Source: Crocodylus rhombifer (lineage: Eukaryota; Chordata; Crocodylia; Crocodylidae). From it: a stretch of DNA of 64,000 nt. The notes below the pieces were generated by a model. The model did no database searches, was not told where the DNA came from, and saw nothing but the letters and a program-made list of their open reading frames with translations. The stretch covers positions 377,164-441,163 of the forward strand of contig JAVSML010001008.1 in the NCBI GenBank assembly GCA_038503035.1, read 5' to 3'. The position numbers and the translations under genes were made by a program. Shown here one piece after another: positions 46,530 to 57,916 of this stretch. Each line of letters begins with the position of its first letter. Positions within the stretch are counted from its first letter, which is position 1.

Positions 46530-47050
46530 TCAAATATCCCATAGTGACTTGCTACAATACAAAAGAACCTGCCCCCCACCATGCCTGCACAACCCTGGTG
46601 CTCATCTATCACCCCACACTGATCAGATGAATAATCCAACAACTTCAACCTATACTCAACAAAGATCAGACCTTACAAAAAATATTCTCAGCCCCGGTCC
46701 TGGCTTTCTACCCCCCGCCACCAACCTTGCCCAACATTATCAGAAGCAAGCTTGCCAATGCACAGCAGACATCAAAGGGGACCTAGCTTAGCCTTGGCAA
46801 GAAATGTTGAACCTGTCAGCATGTCTCCTGAGGAACTGTGCACTAGAATGAACTGTGCACCTCACAGAAAATATAAGGGACAGGGATATGCACACACCAT
46901 TAGGAGTACATTTCTCACATGACAGCTTCTCCCTCTCTGACATTGCTACCCTTGTGCTCAAGGTAAATCTACCTAACACCATTAAAAGGTGCACATGTGA
47001 ACAAAGAATTGTAAGTTGATTGGACACTAAGAACCAGGGGCTAAACATTG
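46530..47050 (+). repeat. Possible Penelope-like relic (tentative)
   Basis: The segment around 46890-47050 reads, with breaks, as PLGVHFSHDSFSLSDIATLV followed by LKVNLPNTIKR, and then QGLNIDAGFY. This parallels PVGAHFSQENHYLSALSVLI and LNIDIGFMTHY of the Penelope copy at 56940. The upstream part (46549-46791) is proline-rich and not clearly assignable. Confidence 0.4.
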
Positions 47051-47057
47051 ATGCTGG

Positions 47058-47270
47058 TTTTTATAGATTCATAGATGCTAGGGTTGGAAGGGACCTCAAC
47101 AGATTGAGTCCAACCCCCTGCCTAGGCAGGAAAGAGCACTGGGGTCAGATAGCCAGATGCCTATCCAGCCTTTGCTTAAAGCTCCCCGAGGTAGAGGAGA
47201 GTACCTCCTCCCTTGGAAGCCCATTCCAAATTTTGGTCACACTTACACATTTGGCACATTGTAATTTTCC
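47058..47270 (-). repeat. CR1 3'-end fragment
   Basis: The minus-strand CR1 tail: the plus strand starts TAGATTCATAGATGCTAGGG, then TTGGAAGGGACCTCAACAG and CCAACCCCCTGCC. The 3' terminus is at the low coordinate, and the copy is 5' truncated after about 210 bp. Confidence 0.85.
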
Positions 47271-49864
47271 TGACTTCCAAATTCTTTCCACATGAAAAGT
47301 GAGAATGACCCCTTCCCCATTACTGATGGGCCTTGATTTCCCAGGAATCAGCTTGTTTTCTTATGCTAATTTTGTTTCTGCTACCCCTGCCAATTTCTCA
47401 CCCCATCCTAAAACCGTTCTGTACTATGCTATGCTTGGCTTATTCTGTCTTGTATCCAAAACTTTTCCCAACTGTCACAACTATATAGCTGGTCCAATAA
47501 ATGACATCACCTTAAGAAATCCTTGCCTCATACAATAAGGGAGGAGAGTAGGGAATTATTGCTTTTTTTTCTGGGGACTGAGAAACATGTTCTCTGAGGA
47601 GTCTTCAACTCTGCAATGCCCCCCTCACCTCAGTCTGGTAGAGCCTAAACCTGCAGTCATTTGAGATATGCCTGAAGCACTTTTCTTGGGGATTTTGATG
47701 AGGAGAAGGACAGGACATTATTATTTTGGGGGGTGATTCAGTGTAGAAGATTTGGAGATGCCTTCAGTTAGTTTTGCACATTTTAGACAACTGCAAAGTG
47801 CCTAGAGCTTGGGATACATTCTTTTAAAGCAACTTTGAAGAAATTGATATTCCTCACAAGGAAAAAAATATTGTGATGCAATGTACTATTATATGTTCTA
47901 TGTCTAAAGAAGCATATTTTATCTTAGTGAGCACCATAAGTAAGCAAATTGAGTAGCAACTATTGTCAGAGGACGTGTCTTGGGCACTGAGTAATTGCCC
48001 TGCTTTTCAAAGCTGTTTGACTGTATTTTTTCTCTGAAAACAGTTATTTCTGACTTGGTGTGGAAAAAGGCTTAAAATATGTTTGTTTTAAGTGAATGTA
48101 TTACCTCTTTCTGTGTGACAGACTGCCCTACAAAATGAGTCTAATTTTATCATTATGCTGTTACACAGCAAAACTTTCTCTTCACGTATGATGTCTTACA
48201 TCAAAATTTTTTTATTTTATTTTAGTATTAAAATGAATAATTTCTGGGACTCGTACTCAAATCTCTTCATAGAAATGTCCATATGCTGCTACTGGTAAAT
48301 ACCTACCTGTTTGAAATAGAATTAACAGACTTACTTTATCAAATGATATAAACTCTGCTGTTAAAACCTTTTTTGTTCCCTGGAAATCATGCATTTTCCT
48401 ATTTTGCTGATTCTTTACTTAGATTCAAGGTGGCTGTGGCATTCTAGCATACAAATCAATAGGAGAGGTTGGAGAGGTTAGGTTAGAGACAGTGGCAGCC
48501 AAATTCAAATCCACCGGTATCTGCAAATGGTACTTAGATAGGAAATCTAGCAGTGGCTAATTCACTATGATTTCTTGAGGAGTGTGTTTGGCAAGGGGAA
48601 GGAGCATGGAACTGTTCACATCTGCATAAAAAGAAAGTATTTTTCACAAGGAAAACACCATATTTTCTCACATGCCAGTGCACTCTCTGCCATTCCCCCC
48701 CACCCTTTGGTGGGGGGAAGAATTTAGAAGAAACGTTTCCCACTCCCCCATGTCTGACTGATATAAAATAAGTCTTCCTGGAAATGCAGCATATCCAAGA
48801 AGTGTGGCATCCCAAAAGATGGTATTTGTGAAGTAGTAGGAACTTTCTGATGTGGCAGGATAGCATCAAGGCTACACACAAAAAGGTTAACACAGGTCTC
48901 CACCCCTTTTGCTGGCTAGGGGGTGGACAGACACTGTTTGGCCAAGACAGTTTTGACTCAGATAGCAAAACAGGCATGCCTCAGTTTTGGGGAGTCTAAT
49001 GTTTCAATTGGCTGGGCACCCAAAGCAAGTAGTCACTTTTGAAAATCTTAGATTTGAAAATCTTAGACATGTTCAGCCCCTCATTTGAAGGATCCCAATG
49101 CCTGTTTCAGACTATGCAAGTTGTTGGTTTCTTCTTTCAGTAAAATGTAGTTGTCTCTTGGGAACAATGCAAGAGTTGATACTTTGCTAGCACCCCTATT
49201 CAAAAATGCTGCTTGTCTTTGTTTTCAATTATTCCTACATATTCCTCGGAATATAAAATGAAATGAAATAGTCATTTCATAGAAGGGAAAATGTGTTTGA
49301 ATACTGATACTGCAATGCAGCACTGAGAAGTTCTGCTGTATTGTTAGAAATGATATCTTTTGGATGAGTCATTGAACAGTTCTTTTTTACCTCTTTTTAC
49401 TAGGTGCACAGGTAGAAGTTGAAGGGATGGTATGACATGCAACCCAATATTCTGTCCATCAATAAAAAAGGTTCTTTTGTCTAAGGCTATATGTGAGCTA
49501 TTGTTCAGTACATACTGGGGACTTGGCTTTATCTGCACTGTTACTTCTCTACCAGTATATGAAAGTGGTTTGGAAAGCCTTTTGGGAGCCTATGAAGATG
49601 AAAGGTATTATTTAAAACCTGAATCTGTTTCATTCTTTCTTCTATTCAGCATTTTTACACAACAGACAGGAAATGTGTGTTTTATTTTCCCTAGAATAGT
49701 TAAAAATAAAAATTAAAAAAAACCATAGGACCAACACAGAACAGAAAAGAGAAAAATGATGACAGCAATCAATTACAAGTGTTAATCGAGAAGAAAATAA
49801 TATTACTGATTTTACTTTAAGGGGAAAAAAAAAAACCTTCAAAAGCCAGAAGGGACTTCTGAGC
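47271..49864. other. Noncoding DNA with one unexplained 147-codon frame
   Basis: Mostly AT-rich unique DNA. The minus-strand frame at 48534-48977 is 147 codons long but has no recognisable domain, a mixed composition and no relation to the LINE or hAT proteins here. It is most likely chance or part of an unrecognised repeat. Confidence 0.5.
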
Positions 49865-50690
49865 CAGGGACAACAGTAACATGCTCTACATACCCTCTCC
49901 CAACATACATCTCCTAGTGGACCTTGCCCCTAACCTGAAATTCAAAGTACAAACAGTCAAAAAGCCCAAGGATGAATTGATTCAGTCTTTGCAGGTTAGT
50001 CTAAGCTGGAGGGATTCAACTGAAAAACAACTGGACAGACATTTACCTTTGGTTCAGGAAATGCAGCCACACTCCTGCAGTGGCTCAGGCCAGAAGCTCA
50101 GGGGTGATACAGCACAGGTCTCTGGCACATAGTCAGCATGTGCTGTGTGTTTGATTCCTTTTTCTGCTGCCCCAGAGGTCTCTAGGATTTGCCATCCAGA
50201 ATCACAGCAGCAGGATTCTGCAAGGTTGTTCATCACTTCCTCTTCTTGCTTCAGGTTCCTCTGGGATTTGTCATCCACAGTCACAGCTGGCAGTAAGTTT
50301 AAGTGGGGAAAGGGGTGTTCAGCCCCTCCCCCTGGCCCTGGGTTTGCCTGGGGTTGGGTGGGGAGGGGGCAGTGAGCCAGCTAGGAAGCAGAGTGTCAGG
50401 GTCTGCCCTGCTCTCTGAAGCAGACAGCACAGCACAGCATGGGTCTGAAAAACATTCTGGGATGCTGGAGGAATCTGGTTTAAATTGAACCAGGAAGGGG
50501 TCTGAGCCTGAAGTTTCATAAATGGATTTGACCCAAATCAGTTAAGTCTGATATTATTACATTCAACCAGGCTTATTGTAAACCAGTTTCAGCCTTTTTG
50601 AAACTGGTTTATGTACAGATTCTGTCCTGTGACAGGTTTAAACCAGTTTCTGATTACTTCAACCAGTTTATATGTAACTTCTGTCCCTAG
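49865..50690. mobile_element. hAT-B nonautonomous element, copy B2
   Basis: Starts CAGGGACAACAGTAACATG and ends, inverted, CTAGGGACAGAAGTTACATA, a terminal inverted repeat of about 17 bp. Flanking 8-mers TTCTGAGC and CTTTGATG match weakly (5 of 8). The right part shares the ACCCAAATCAGTTAAGT-type, AACCAGTTT and CTTCTGTCCCTA sequence with B1 and B3. Length 826 bp, with no transposase. Confidence 0.7.
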
Positions 50691-51544
50691 CTTTGATGTC
50701 ACAATCCTTTAAATCAAAGCTTCCAGTCAACCTGAACAGTGGCCTACTTTATATTCCATTTAATGTGCACAAATAGAGACCAGATTAGGTCCACTAAACT
50801 ATTTTATATCCTCCTAAGACAAGGTTTAAGTAATTAGTGCAGACATCTACTACAATATGTAGTTGTTAGTTATGTTTCTTTTTTATTAATTCTGTAGCAA
50901 ATCATGCAAAATACCATTATTGCTCCATTTATATATTCCCTAATGATTTCAATTTCATAATAGGTTTTCCATACTGAGTTAATTTTTAAGTACCTGAGAA
51001 GGACACAGAACTAATAAAATGCCTTTGGAGAATAGTTATCAGTAACAGGTATGAGCAATCCATTTTTCTCACACCTTTGATGTTCAAAGTGACTTTGAGT
51101 GCCAGTAGCGACTTAACTACTTGCCCTGTGTTACTGTGCTATTTTCCCTAACATGCTGCAGTTGGCACATAAAATCAAACTGCTGTATTTCAGAGTCTGG
51201 TTTTGCCCTTGAAGTTCCCATTTGTCCTGTATGCACCAACATGAAAAGCTCCTATAAGAGCTAAACAAATAGGGAAAATATAATACACTAACTAGCACTG
51301 GTTGAATTAATCTGATGAAAATAAATCATGAATGTAACTTTTTATACTATTCATCAATTATGACCTGGAGCTGAGTAGAGAATAAGGGTGATACAATTTT
51401 TCTTATATGACTTTTGCAGAGGTCACTTGGAGTCAGTTTCTTAAGGTATTTAACTACCTAACTACTAGTAGACACCAGTAAGAGTTGGGGACCTAAATAA
51501 TGTTTAAAGATCTAGGTCTTAAAACTCTCTGTTTCCCATGTGTA
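50691..51544. other. Unique-looking AT-rich noncoding DNA
   Basis: Nothing recognised. Confidence 0.55.
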
Positions 51545-51905
51545 TCATAGAAATATAAGGTTGGATGGGATTTTAAAAGGTCATCTAGTCCAAACCCCTG
51601 CTAAAAAGCAAGGGTAATCATGATCTAAACCAGCTCATACAGAAGTTTATCTATGGCAAACTTAAGAACCTTAAATGATGGTTATTATTTAACTTCACTT
51701 GATGATCTATTTTAGTGCTTTAATCATCCTCATACTTAGAAAGTGCTTCCCCAGATCCAATCTAAATCTGTCTTTTTGAAACTTTGGGATTTCTGGTATG
51801 TCCTCTGTGCATGCAGACAACAGTAGATCACCATCTTTATCACAAAAAGTGTCATCCAAAATTTTACTACAATTGTAAACTCAATTCCATCATTCAAGTC
51901 ATTAA
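51545..51905 (-). repeat. Old CR1 3'-end fragment
   Basis: The plus strand begins TCATAGAAATATAAGGTTGG, then GTCATCTAGTCCAAACCCCT, the inverse of a CR1 tail. A CTTCCCCAGATCCAATCTAA region follows, as in the end of ORF2. Diverged. Confidence 0.72.
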
Positions 51906-51962
51906 ATAAAATATTGAACAGTACTAGACAAAAAAGAGTTCTCTAAAAATACATGCTTGGGC

Positions 51963-54319
51963 TAGGTACGGACATTCAAAAATCTCAAGGCAGAATGGAA
52001 CTAATTTACATGACTTTCTCTAACTGGACTAGTTAGTTTGGGAGCAAATAGAACAAAAGTTTGCTCTTTGAAGCTGCTCCCAAAACCTTTGCTCTTTGGG
52101 GGCAGCAGGCTGCCTGCACTGGCCAAGCCACAGGTAGGGAGCCCTATGGGCTTGCTAGGATAATGGAGACCCCTAAGCAGACCTAAGTAGACAAGCCAAC
52201 CCAATTAGCTTCCAGACATAGTCAAACCTGGAAGCTTATTGGGTCTACCATGGACCTTATCTTATTCCCAGCCCTAGGCTTCCAGGAGAGCCCGAGAGCA
52301 GGTCACTATGGCACACCCAGTACCTGGGCCTCCACAGAAGGAAGGACTGGGCGCTTCAGAGGATGTCAAATTCCCATGAATATATCTTACAGGCCTGGGG
52401 GTAGGATCAGGCTTCTGGCCAGCTTAGGGCAAGGTACATGGGGAGGAGAGGAGGCAGGAAAACCCTGCATGCCTAGCCTGGGGAGCTTCTTCCAGGCAGA
52501 ACTTCCAGGGGGAGGGAGGCCTACCTGAGTAGGATGACCATATGTCCTGGATTGGCCAGGACAGACCCAGATTTCATGGGCCATCCAGGCATCCTGGCTG
52601 GTTGGCTAAAATTTGAAGCAAAAGTCTAGATTGGTGATGCCATCTCACCTGCATGTGCCCAGCCTGAACTTCAGCTGGAGGCTGAGGTAATAGGCTGGGC
52701 TAAGCACTGTTCCTCCTGCCTGGAGTGGGGATTGGCCAGGGCAGGCCAGGGGGAGGAGACCTGGGCTAGGGCTTGGCCACCTGCCACCTCATGTCCTGCT
52801 GCCAAGGTCTGGCCTGTATGTAGTGGCCCTCAGTTGCTGCCAGCAGCAGTGGGAGTTACTGTGTAATCTGCAGTATGGGCTGGCACAGTGCAGGGGGCAC
52901 TGCACAAGGCCTGCTCCCAGCATGGTCAAGCCTCTGTGCACAGATGGATCATGGCTGTGGGCCTCTGCACTGTCCCACCCCACCCTTGCCCCACATGGCC
53001 ATCAAGGCTCCTGGAAACTGCAGGGTCAGGATTCTGTGCTTGTGTGTGTGTTGCCCCAATCCCAGATTGTATTACCCCATCCCAGATTCCCTTCAAAATC
53101 ATATGGTCACCCTATGCCTGAGCTCATTGCAATCCCAAAGGTGATCCAGGGTGAGGTAAAAAGGTCCCTGATCCTGGAACCTGGATTAAGCTAGAATCCT
53201 GGATCTACTCAGCTCTGAGGAGCTCTTCTCTGTCTACTTCCTGAGTGGTGACACATGCACTGCTGTGCCTGCAGCTGCCAGAACTGCTCTCAGTGTACCT
53301 CTGCAAATGGGAACTAGCGTGGTGCTGTGCTCACAGGTTGAGCCCCTGTCTTCTGGTGCCACCCCTGTGCTGGGCTTAGCCATCCCATGCTGCAGGCCCA
53401 GGGCTGCAAATCCTCCCCAGTCACCACCCCCAACCTCTGGCTTGGGAGGGTGAACAGCCCCACAGCTCTGCAGTGTTTTTTCTTTCCATGCACCAACTTC
53501 AAAACTCATGATCCCCTGCCCCATCCCAGTCCTAGCAGAAGGCCGGTGGGGGACAACTACCCATCATATCAGCCCAACTCCTAGCTTTCTCCTGAAGGGT
53601 GGGGGTGCTGGGGAAATAGATGTCAGGGCAATAAGGGAACTTGGAAGGTGATATGTTTTTAAATTTCAGTGTGTTTGGCATGCCCTGTGTCCCCTCCCTG
53701 ACTGTAGAGTGGATCTGAAGCCCTGAGTGAGCACAAAAGGGCTTCCTCTGCAGGGGAGGAAAGGAAATGCCTGGGAGGAAGAGAAGGAGAAGGCAGAAGT
53801 AAGCCCAGGGCAATGCTCTTTCCTCACAGAGAAAACTGATGAGCTGATCACACCTTCTGCCCAGGCATGGGGCCATTGCAAAGCTATCCCTGGCTCTGAG
53901 CCACTGCATTACCCCAACCCCCCAATGTGTCCCATGCTCCAATTTCTCTGAGAGGTCCAATTCAGGATCCTCAGGGACATTGTACAAAGATAGAAAAATA
54001 CTGAGCTACAACCACTGCCTCCCCCATGACAGCTCAGTGGAGGGTCCAACTGAGCAGATAAGCGCTACTGAAGTGAGCATGTCTCCCTGTGAGGGGGATA
54101 GTAGGATGCCAGTGCACTGAGACCCATCTTGAATCACGAGGGAATATGGTGCAAATGTTCAATAGACTGGTCTTATCTAAATCAGTTGAGTCTGATACTA
54201 CATCCATCCATGTGCATCTTAGACTGGGTTCCATCATTTTTTAACTGGTCTGTGTGCATGAACTTTTGTTCGGTTGCAGGTGTAGACTGGTATATGGTTA
54301 TGTGTATTGTCTGTACCTA
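51963..54319. mobile_element. hAT-B element, copy B3 (long, interrupted by hAT-D)
   Basis: The left end TAGGTACGGACATTCAAAAA matches the B1 start, and the right end TATTGTCTGTACCTA matches the B1/B2 right end. The AAATCAGTTGAGTCTGATAC word (54179-54198) is shared with B1 (23376) and B2. Flanking 8-mers GCTTGGGC and GCCTTGGT agree at 5 positions. The interior is GC-rich and contains the hAT-D element. At 2357 bp it is close in size to B1. Confidence 0.55.
52530..53114. mobile_element. hAT-D nonautonomous element
   Basis: 585 bp, starting TAGGATGACCATATGTCCTG and ending CATATGGTCACCCTA, a 15-bp terminal inverted repeat with one mismatch. Flanked by TACCTGAG (52522-52529) and TGCCTGAG (53115-53122), 7 of 8 identical, as expected for hAT. 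Interior GC-rich with no transposase. Termini of this GGGTGACCATATG type are familiar from abundant reptile hAT MITEs. Confidence 0.85.
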
Positions 54320-54409
54320 GCCTTGGTACCTATTTCTGTTTCACACTGAGCCACTGATGATTGCTCTGAGTATCTATGTAAGCAAGTATGGAGCCGCCTC
54401 ATTGTACTT

Positions 54410-55090
54410 CTATATAGAACATATTTTCTTAGCCTATTTATGAGAGTGTTGTGAGATACAATGCCAAATTCTTGCTGAACTCATATCCACTGCTCTCCTC
54501 CTGTCCATATGGGCTGTCATATAATCATAGAAGGAAATCAGGTTGGTTAAGTATAACCTGCACTTGATGAATCTGTGCTGAAGATTTATCCTACTTTTAT
54601 CATTTAGAAATTTACAAATTGATTCATGCTTTTCTTGAGCATTTTTTTACGTGTTGACATTAGGCTGACTGCTTAGTATTTCCCAGGCGATTTTTTTTCC
54701 ACTTTTTCAGAGTCTTCCCTTTTCTAGTATTCTGGAATCCAACCTCTATGAATTCTCAGAGATGACAGCCAGTAGGTCTGCAGTTACTTCAAGAAATTCC
54801 TTGCATACTGTAGGATAAATCTTATCAGAACTACAAATTTTAAAATATCTTCTTGTATAAGTACTAACTTTGTTCTTTCCCTATTCTGCCCCAGAGAGGG
54901 GCACCTTCCTTTTCTGCCCTTCACCCATCCTTTGTTAATTGTGTTCATCATTTGACAGTGAACTTGACTTGTGTTGTGAAAAATGAAGTAAAAAAATTAT
55001 TAAATAATTCAGCCTTCTCTACACTACCCTCTGAAGGGCCCAACACTTTTCTCAGTCTTCCTCTTAACTGAGGGTGTGACCAAATATGTA
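54410..55090 (-). repeat. Old CR1 fragment (reverse transcriptase region)
   Basis: The minus strand follows the first CR1 copy over its positions 540-1140. Shared words include ATCATAGAAGGAAATCAGGT and TGGTTAAGTATAACCTGCAC-like sequence, and a stretch ending in the AATTCAGCCTTCTCTAC region. Heavily diverged. Confidence 0.65.
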
Positions 55091-56563
55091 CCCGAATTAG
55101 ATCTTGATCTATGTATTTGTGCTTATGTATTCACCAAACACAAAGGAGGAAGGTTTTTCTACTAATGAGTGTTAACAAGCAGTCATTTTGATTTGCATTC
55201 ATTATTCGTGATGCACATTCGGTCATCTACTGTATGTCATACAGCATGTGTGTGTGTGTGTGACTGAATGAATGAAATGGTTTAAGGATAAAATAAGAAA
55301 TAACATACTTCAATATTCTTTTTTCCTGAAAATTCCTATCTTCCCATCCATTACATATTGGTATTCACATTAAGAAAAATAATTCCTAAATATATGTAGC
55401 ACAAAATACCATTTGGCTGTATGTTTTCAAATAATGAATTAAAAGGGGTAAAATAAAATTTTAAAAAAGGTCAAATGGAACAGCCATTAAGAATACAAAT
55501 GAATATTCATGAATTCTGTTATTTCAGTATTCAGTCATTTGAGCTTTCAGAATCTATTGCTTCATCAGAATGTGCAATAGAATTGCAACTCACAGTATTC
55601 CTTTGCTTATGTAATATGCAAGCACACACATACAATACATATCCGTTTATTTCGCTTACAGTGCCTAGATTTTATTGGCAAAATTACAGCAATATATGGA
55701 TCATTTAACAAATATATCATTCGCTGATTTTATTGCAGATTTATAAGAGTCACTGTTATAAAAATGGGGATGACATTTGCATTTTTGTTTAATTGCTATG
55801 GAGTGAACATAAAAAGATAAGAGAGCCAAGAGAGCTTATTAAAACTGGAATGAGGGCAAGTGATAAAAGAATGATATTACAGTGGTGCTACAGTCACAGG
55901 TCTGTCACTCTTCCATAATAAACCCTTATTTTCTATGGATTTTATAACTCCTGTTACAATTTCCTCAAGGCTGCAATTTGGTATACAAGATTTAATGAAG
56001 TCTGTTAATTAAAAATATTTTTTATTTAAAAAATAAAGTGTTAAAAGAGCACTAACTCAGTTGAAGTGTCAAGGACTTGTGTGTCAGGAAATGTCAGATT
56101 TAAGATGGTCCATGATACATTCATTCCTCTTTGTGTGTCTGCACAATACAGTAAATGAGGAAAGCATTCTATATAAAAAGATGTGTTTTGATGACAAAAT
56201 TAAAGAATTTCTCATACTGCATAAGCCACCAGGAGCTGGAATGCGAGTCAAGAATTTAGCATGTATTATCAGCCTTAGCATTGAGGGACTCATGGTGAGA
56301 CCTGGGAAATGTTCTTAAACATTGTTTTAAGTGATTCCTTAGGTTTTTTAAAGGACAAATATAAAAATATACTATATGAAGTCATAATGGTCCGTGGTCC
56401 CCCAGTTCATACAATAGCAGAGTTTTAATTCAGAACTTTTAGCCCTGTAGCACAGACTGCTATTACTTGACCTATAGGACTAACTATGATAATTGATACA
56501 GGAGAAGGTTGGTATTTGAGAGGAGGAGGGTATGCTAGGTTTGGTGTTAGTCAGACATAACCA
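55091..56563. other. AT-rich noncoding DNA with octamer-like words
   Basis: No transposon termini. It contains a (TG)8 run at 55247-55262, two ATTTGCAT octamer words (about 55192 and 55779) and an unbroken AT-rich, non-simple sequence over 55460-55800. This is the only stretch here with the texture of a conserved noncoding element, but conservation cannot be judged from one sequence. Open frames are short. Confidence 0.4.
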
Positions 56564-56939
56564 TAGGGCTGTGCAAAATTTCGCCAGCTGTTCCGTTCTG
56601 ACACCATTTCAACCTCAAAACAGCAAAATCAAAATAAAACAAAAGGCTTTGAAACCGCCTCAAAGTGAAACGAGGGTAGTCAAAACATTTTGAAAGTTTC
56701 AGAACATTTCGAGTTTTGAAGCTGGGCTTGCTTGAAATAGAAACTAAGGGGAGGGAGGGGGAAGGGAGGGGGAAGGACTGCTCTGATATTGACATGTGTA
56801 GTTGGCCAGTGACTGTGGTCCTTTCCTGAGGTCCCTTCCAATCTCAGTGCTCTGGGGGAGGGATAGAAAAACAGTATAAAAAACATTGTTTCAACTGAGC
56901 TTTCTCTGTGCCTTCACACTTGCAAGAAAAGGTTCTTTA

Positions 56940-57916
56940 GGTGAATCTGATATATTTTATTAGACCAACTAAATAGTTGGAGAACAATATTTAAGCAAGC
57001 TTTTGGGTTAAAAAACCCTTTGTCAGGCTAAGGAAGTTTCAGCAGTTGGTGTGTGCTCTTCCTGGATGGAATGAAAACAAGCATCGAACCTTGCCAACCT
57101 CATCACCAGAAGCAAACTTCCTCAGGCCCAGAACACACTGAATGGATTCAGACCATGCCATGATAAGAAATACAAAACCTGCCAACACATCTCCACCACT
57201 CCCACAATTACTACACCCCGTGACAGAGCCATCAGCATTCCTGGATCTTACAGCTGCACCTCCAGAAATGTAATATATCTCATCCAATGCACCAAATGCC
57301 CAGATGAAAAATATGTAGGTGAAACCAAACAACAGCTGTGCACCAGAATGAATGCACACCAGAAATCTATCAAAGACAGGAAGACGCAATTACCTGTGGG
57401 GGCACATTTCTCACAAGAAAACCACTATCTCTCTGCCCTCTCAGTCCTGATCCTCAAAGGAAACTTACAAAACACTTCCCAGAGATGAGCCTATGAACTC
57501 CACTTCATCAACCTCCTGGATATTAGAAATCATAGACTAAATATAGACATTGGATTTATGACACATTATAACCTGCCTGACAGCTGACTTCCTAGGTACT
57601 TCTCCACTATTCATCCCCCTTCTCTCCCCCACAGCCAGCCTGTCTCTCACCCATTGACTCCTCAATCTACATTTTCACTGACTGCCTGTCTTGCATGCAG
57701 ACCAGCCCAGCCTCTGGCTTCTTTACTTTTTATTCCATCCAGGAAGAGCGCACACCTACTGCAGAAACTTCCTTAGCCTGATGAAGGGTTTTTGAACCTG
57801 AAAGCTTGCTTAAATATTGTTCTCCAACTATTTAGTTGGTCTAATAAAAGATATCAGATTCACCCAAACCTTGTCTGCCTAAGTTCTTAGACCAACATGG
57901 CTACAACCTACACCCC
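56940..57916 (+). mobile_element. Penelope-like element with inverted flanking arms
   Basis: A 5'-truncated Penelope-like retroelement. The left arm (about 56942-57066) and right arm (about 57739-57866) are inverted copies of each other. They share TTTTATTAGACCAACTAAAT / ATTTAGTTGGTCTAATAAAA, GAGAACAATATTTAAGCAAG and AAGGAAGTTTC words. Between them lies the C-terminal coding part, 57075-57488, then a pyrimidine-rich 3' region. The end reads TTAGACCAACATGGCTACAA. Inverted terminal copies are a known feature of Penelope insertions. The reverse transcriptase domain is missing. Confidence 0.8.
57075..57488 (+). pseudogene. Penelope GIY-YIG endonuclease domain, partial
   Basis: An open frame of 137 codons with no start codon, ending in TGA at 57486-57488. 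It reads a zinc-binding-like PCHDKKYKTCQH segment (about codon 25-37), then CTSRNVIYLIQCTKC with the GIY-like IYL, then EKYVGETKQQL with the YIG-like YVG, and CTRMNAHQKS containing the conserved arginine. PVGAHFSQENHYL follows. These are the GIY-YIG endonuclease features of Penelope-like elements, which nick the target for reverse transcription. The homology continues past the stop (YELHFINLL, LNIDIGFMTHY), so the natural C terminus is cut. The frame lacks ATG, so it is missed by start-based gene calling. Confidence 0.8.

Noticed and set aside
57039..57389. A 116-codon minus-strand frame
   Set aside because: It is the antisense shadow of the Penelope GIY-YIG coding region, which reads on the plus strand.
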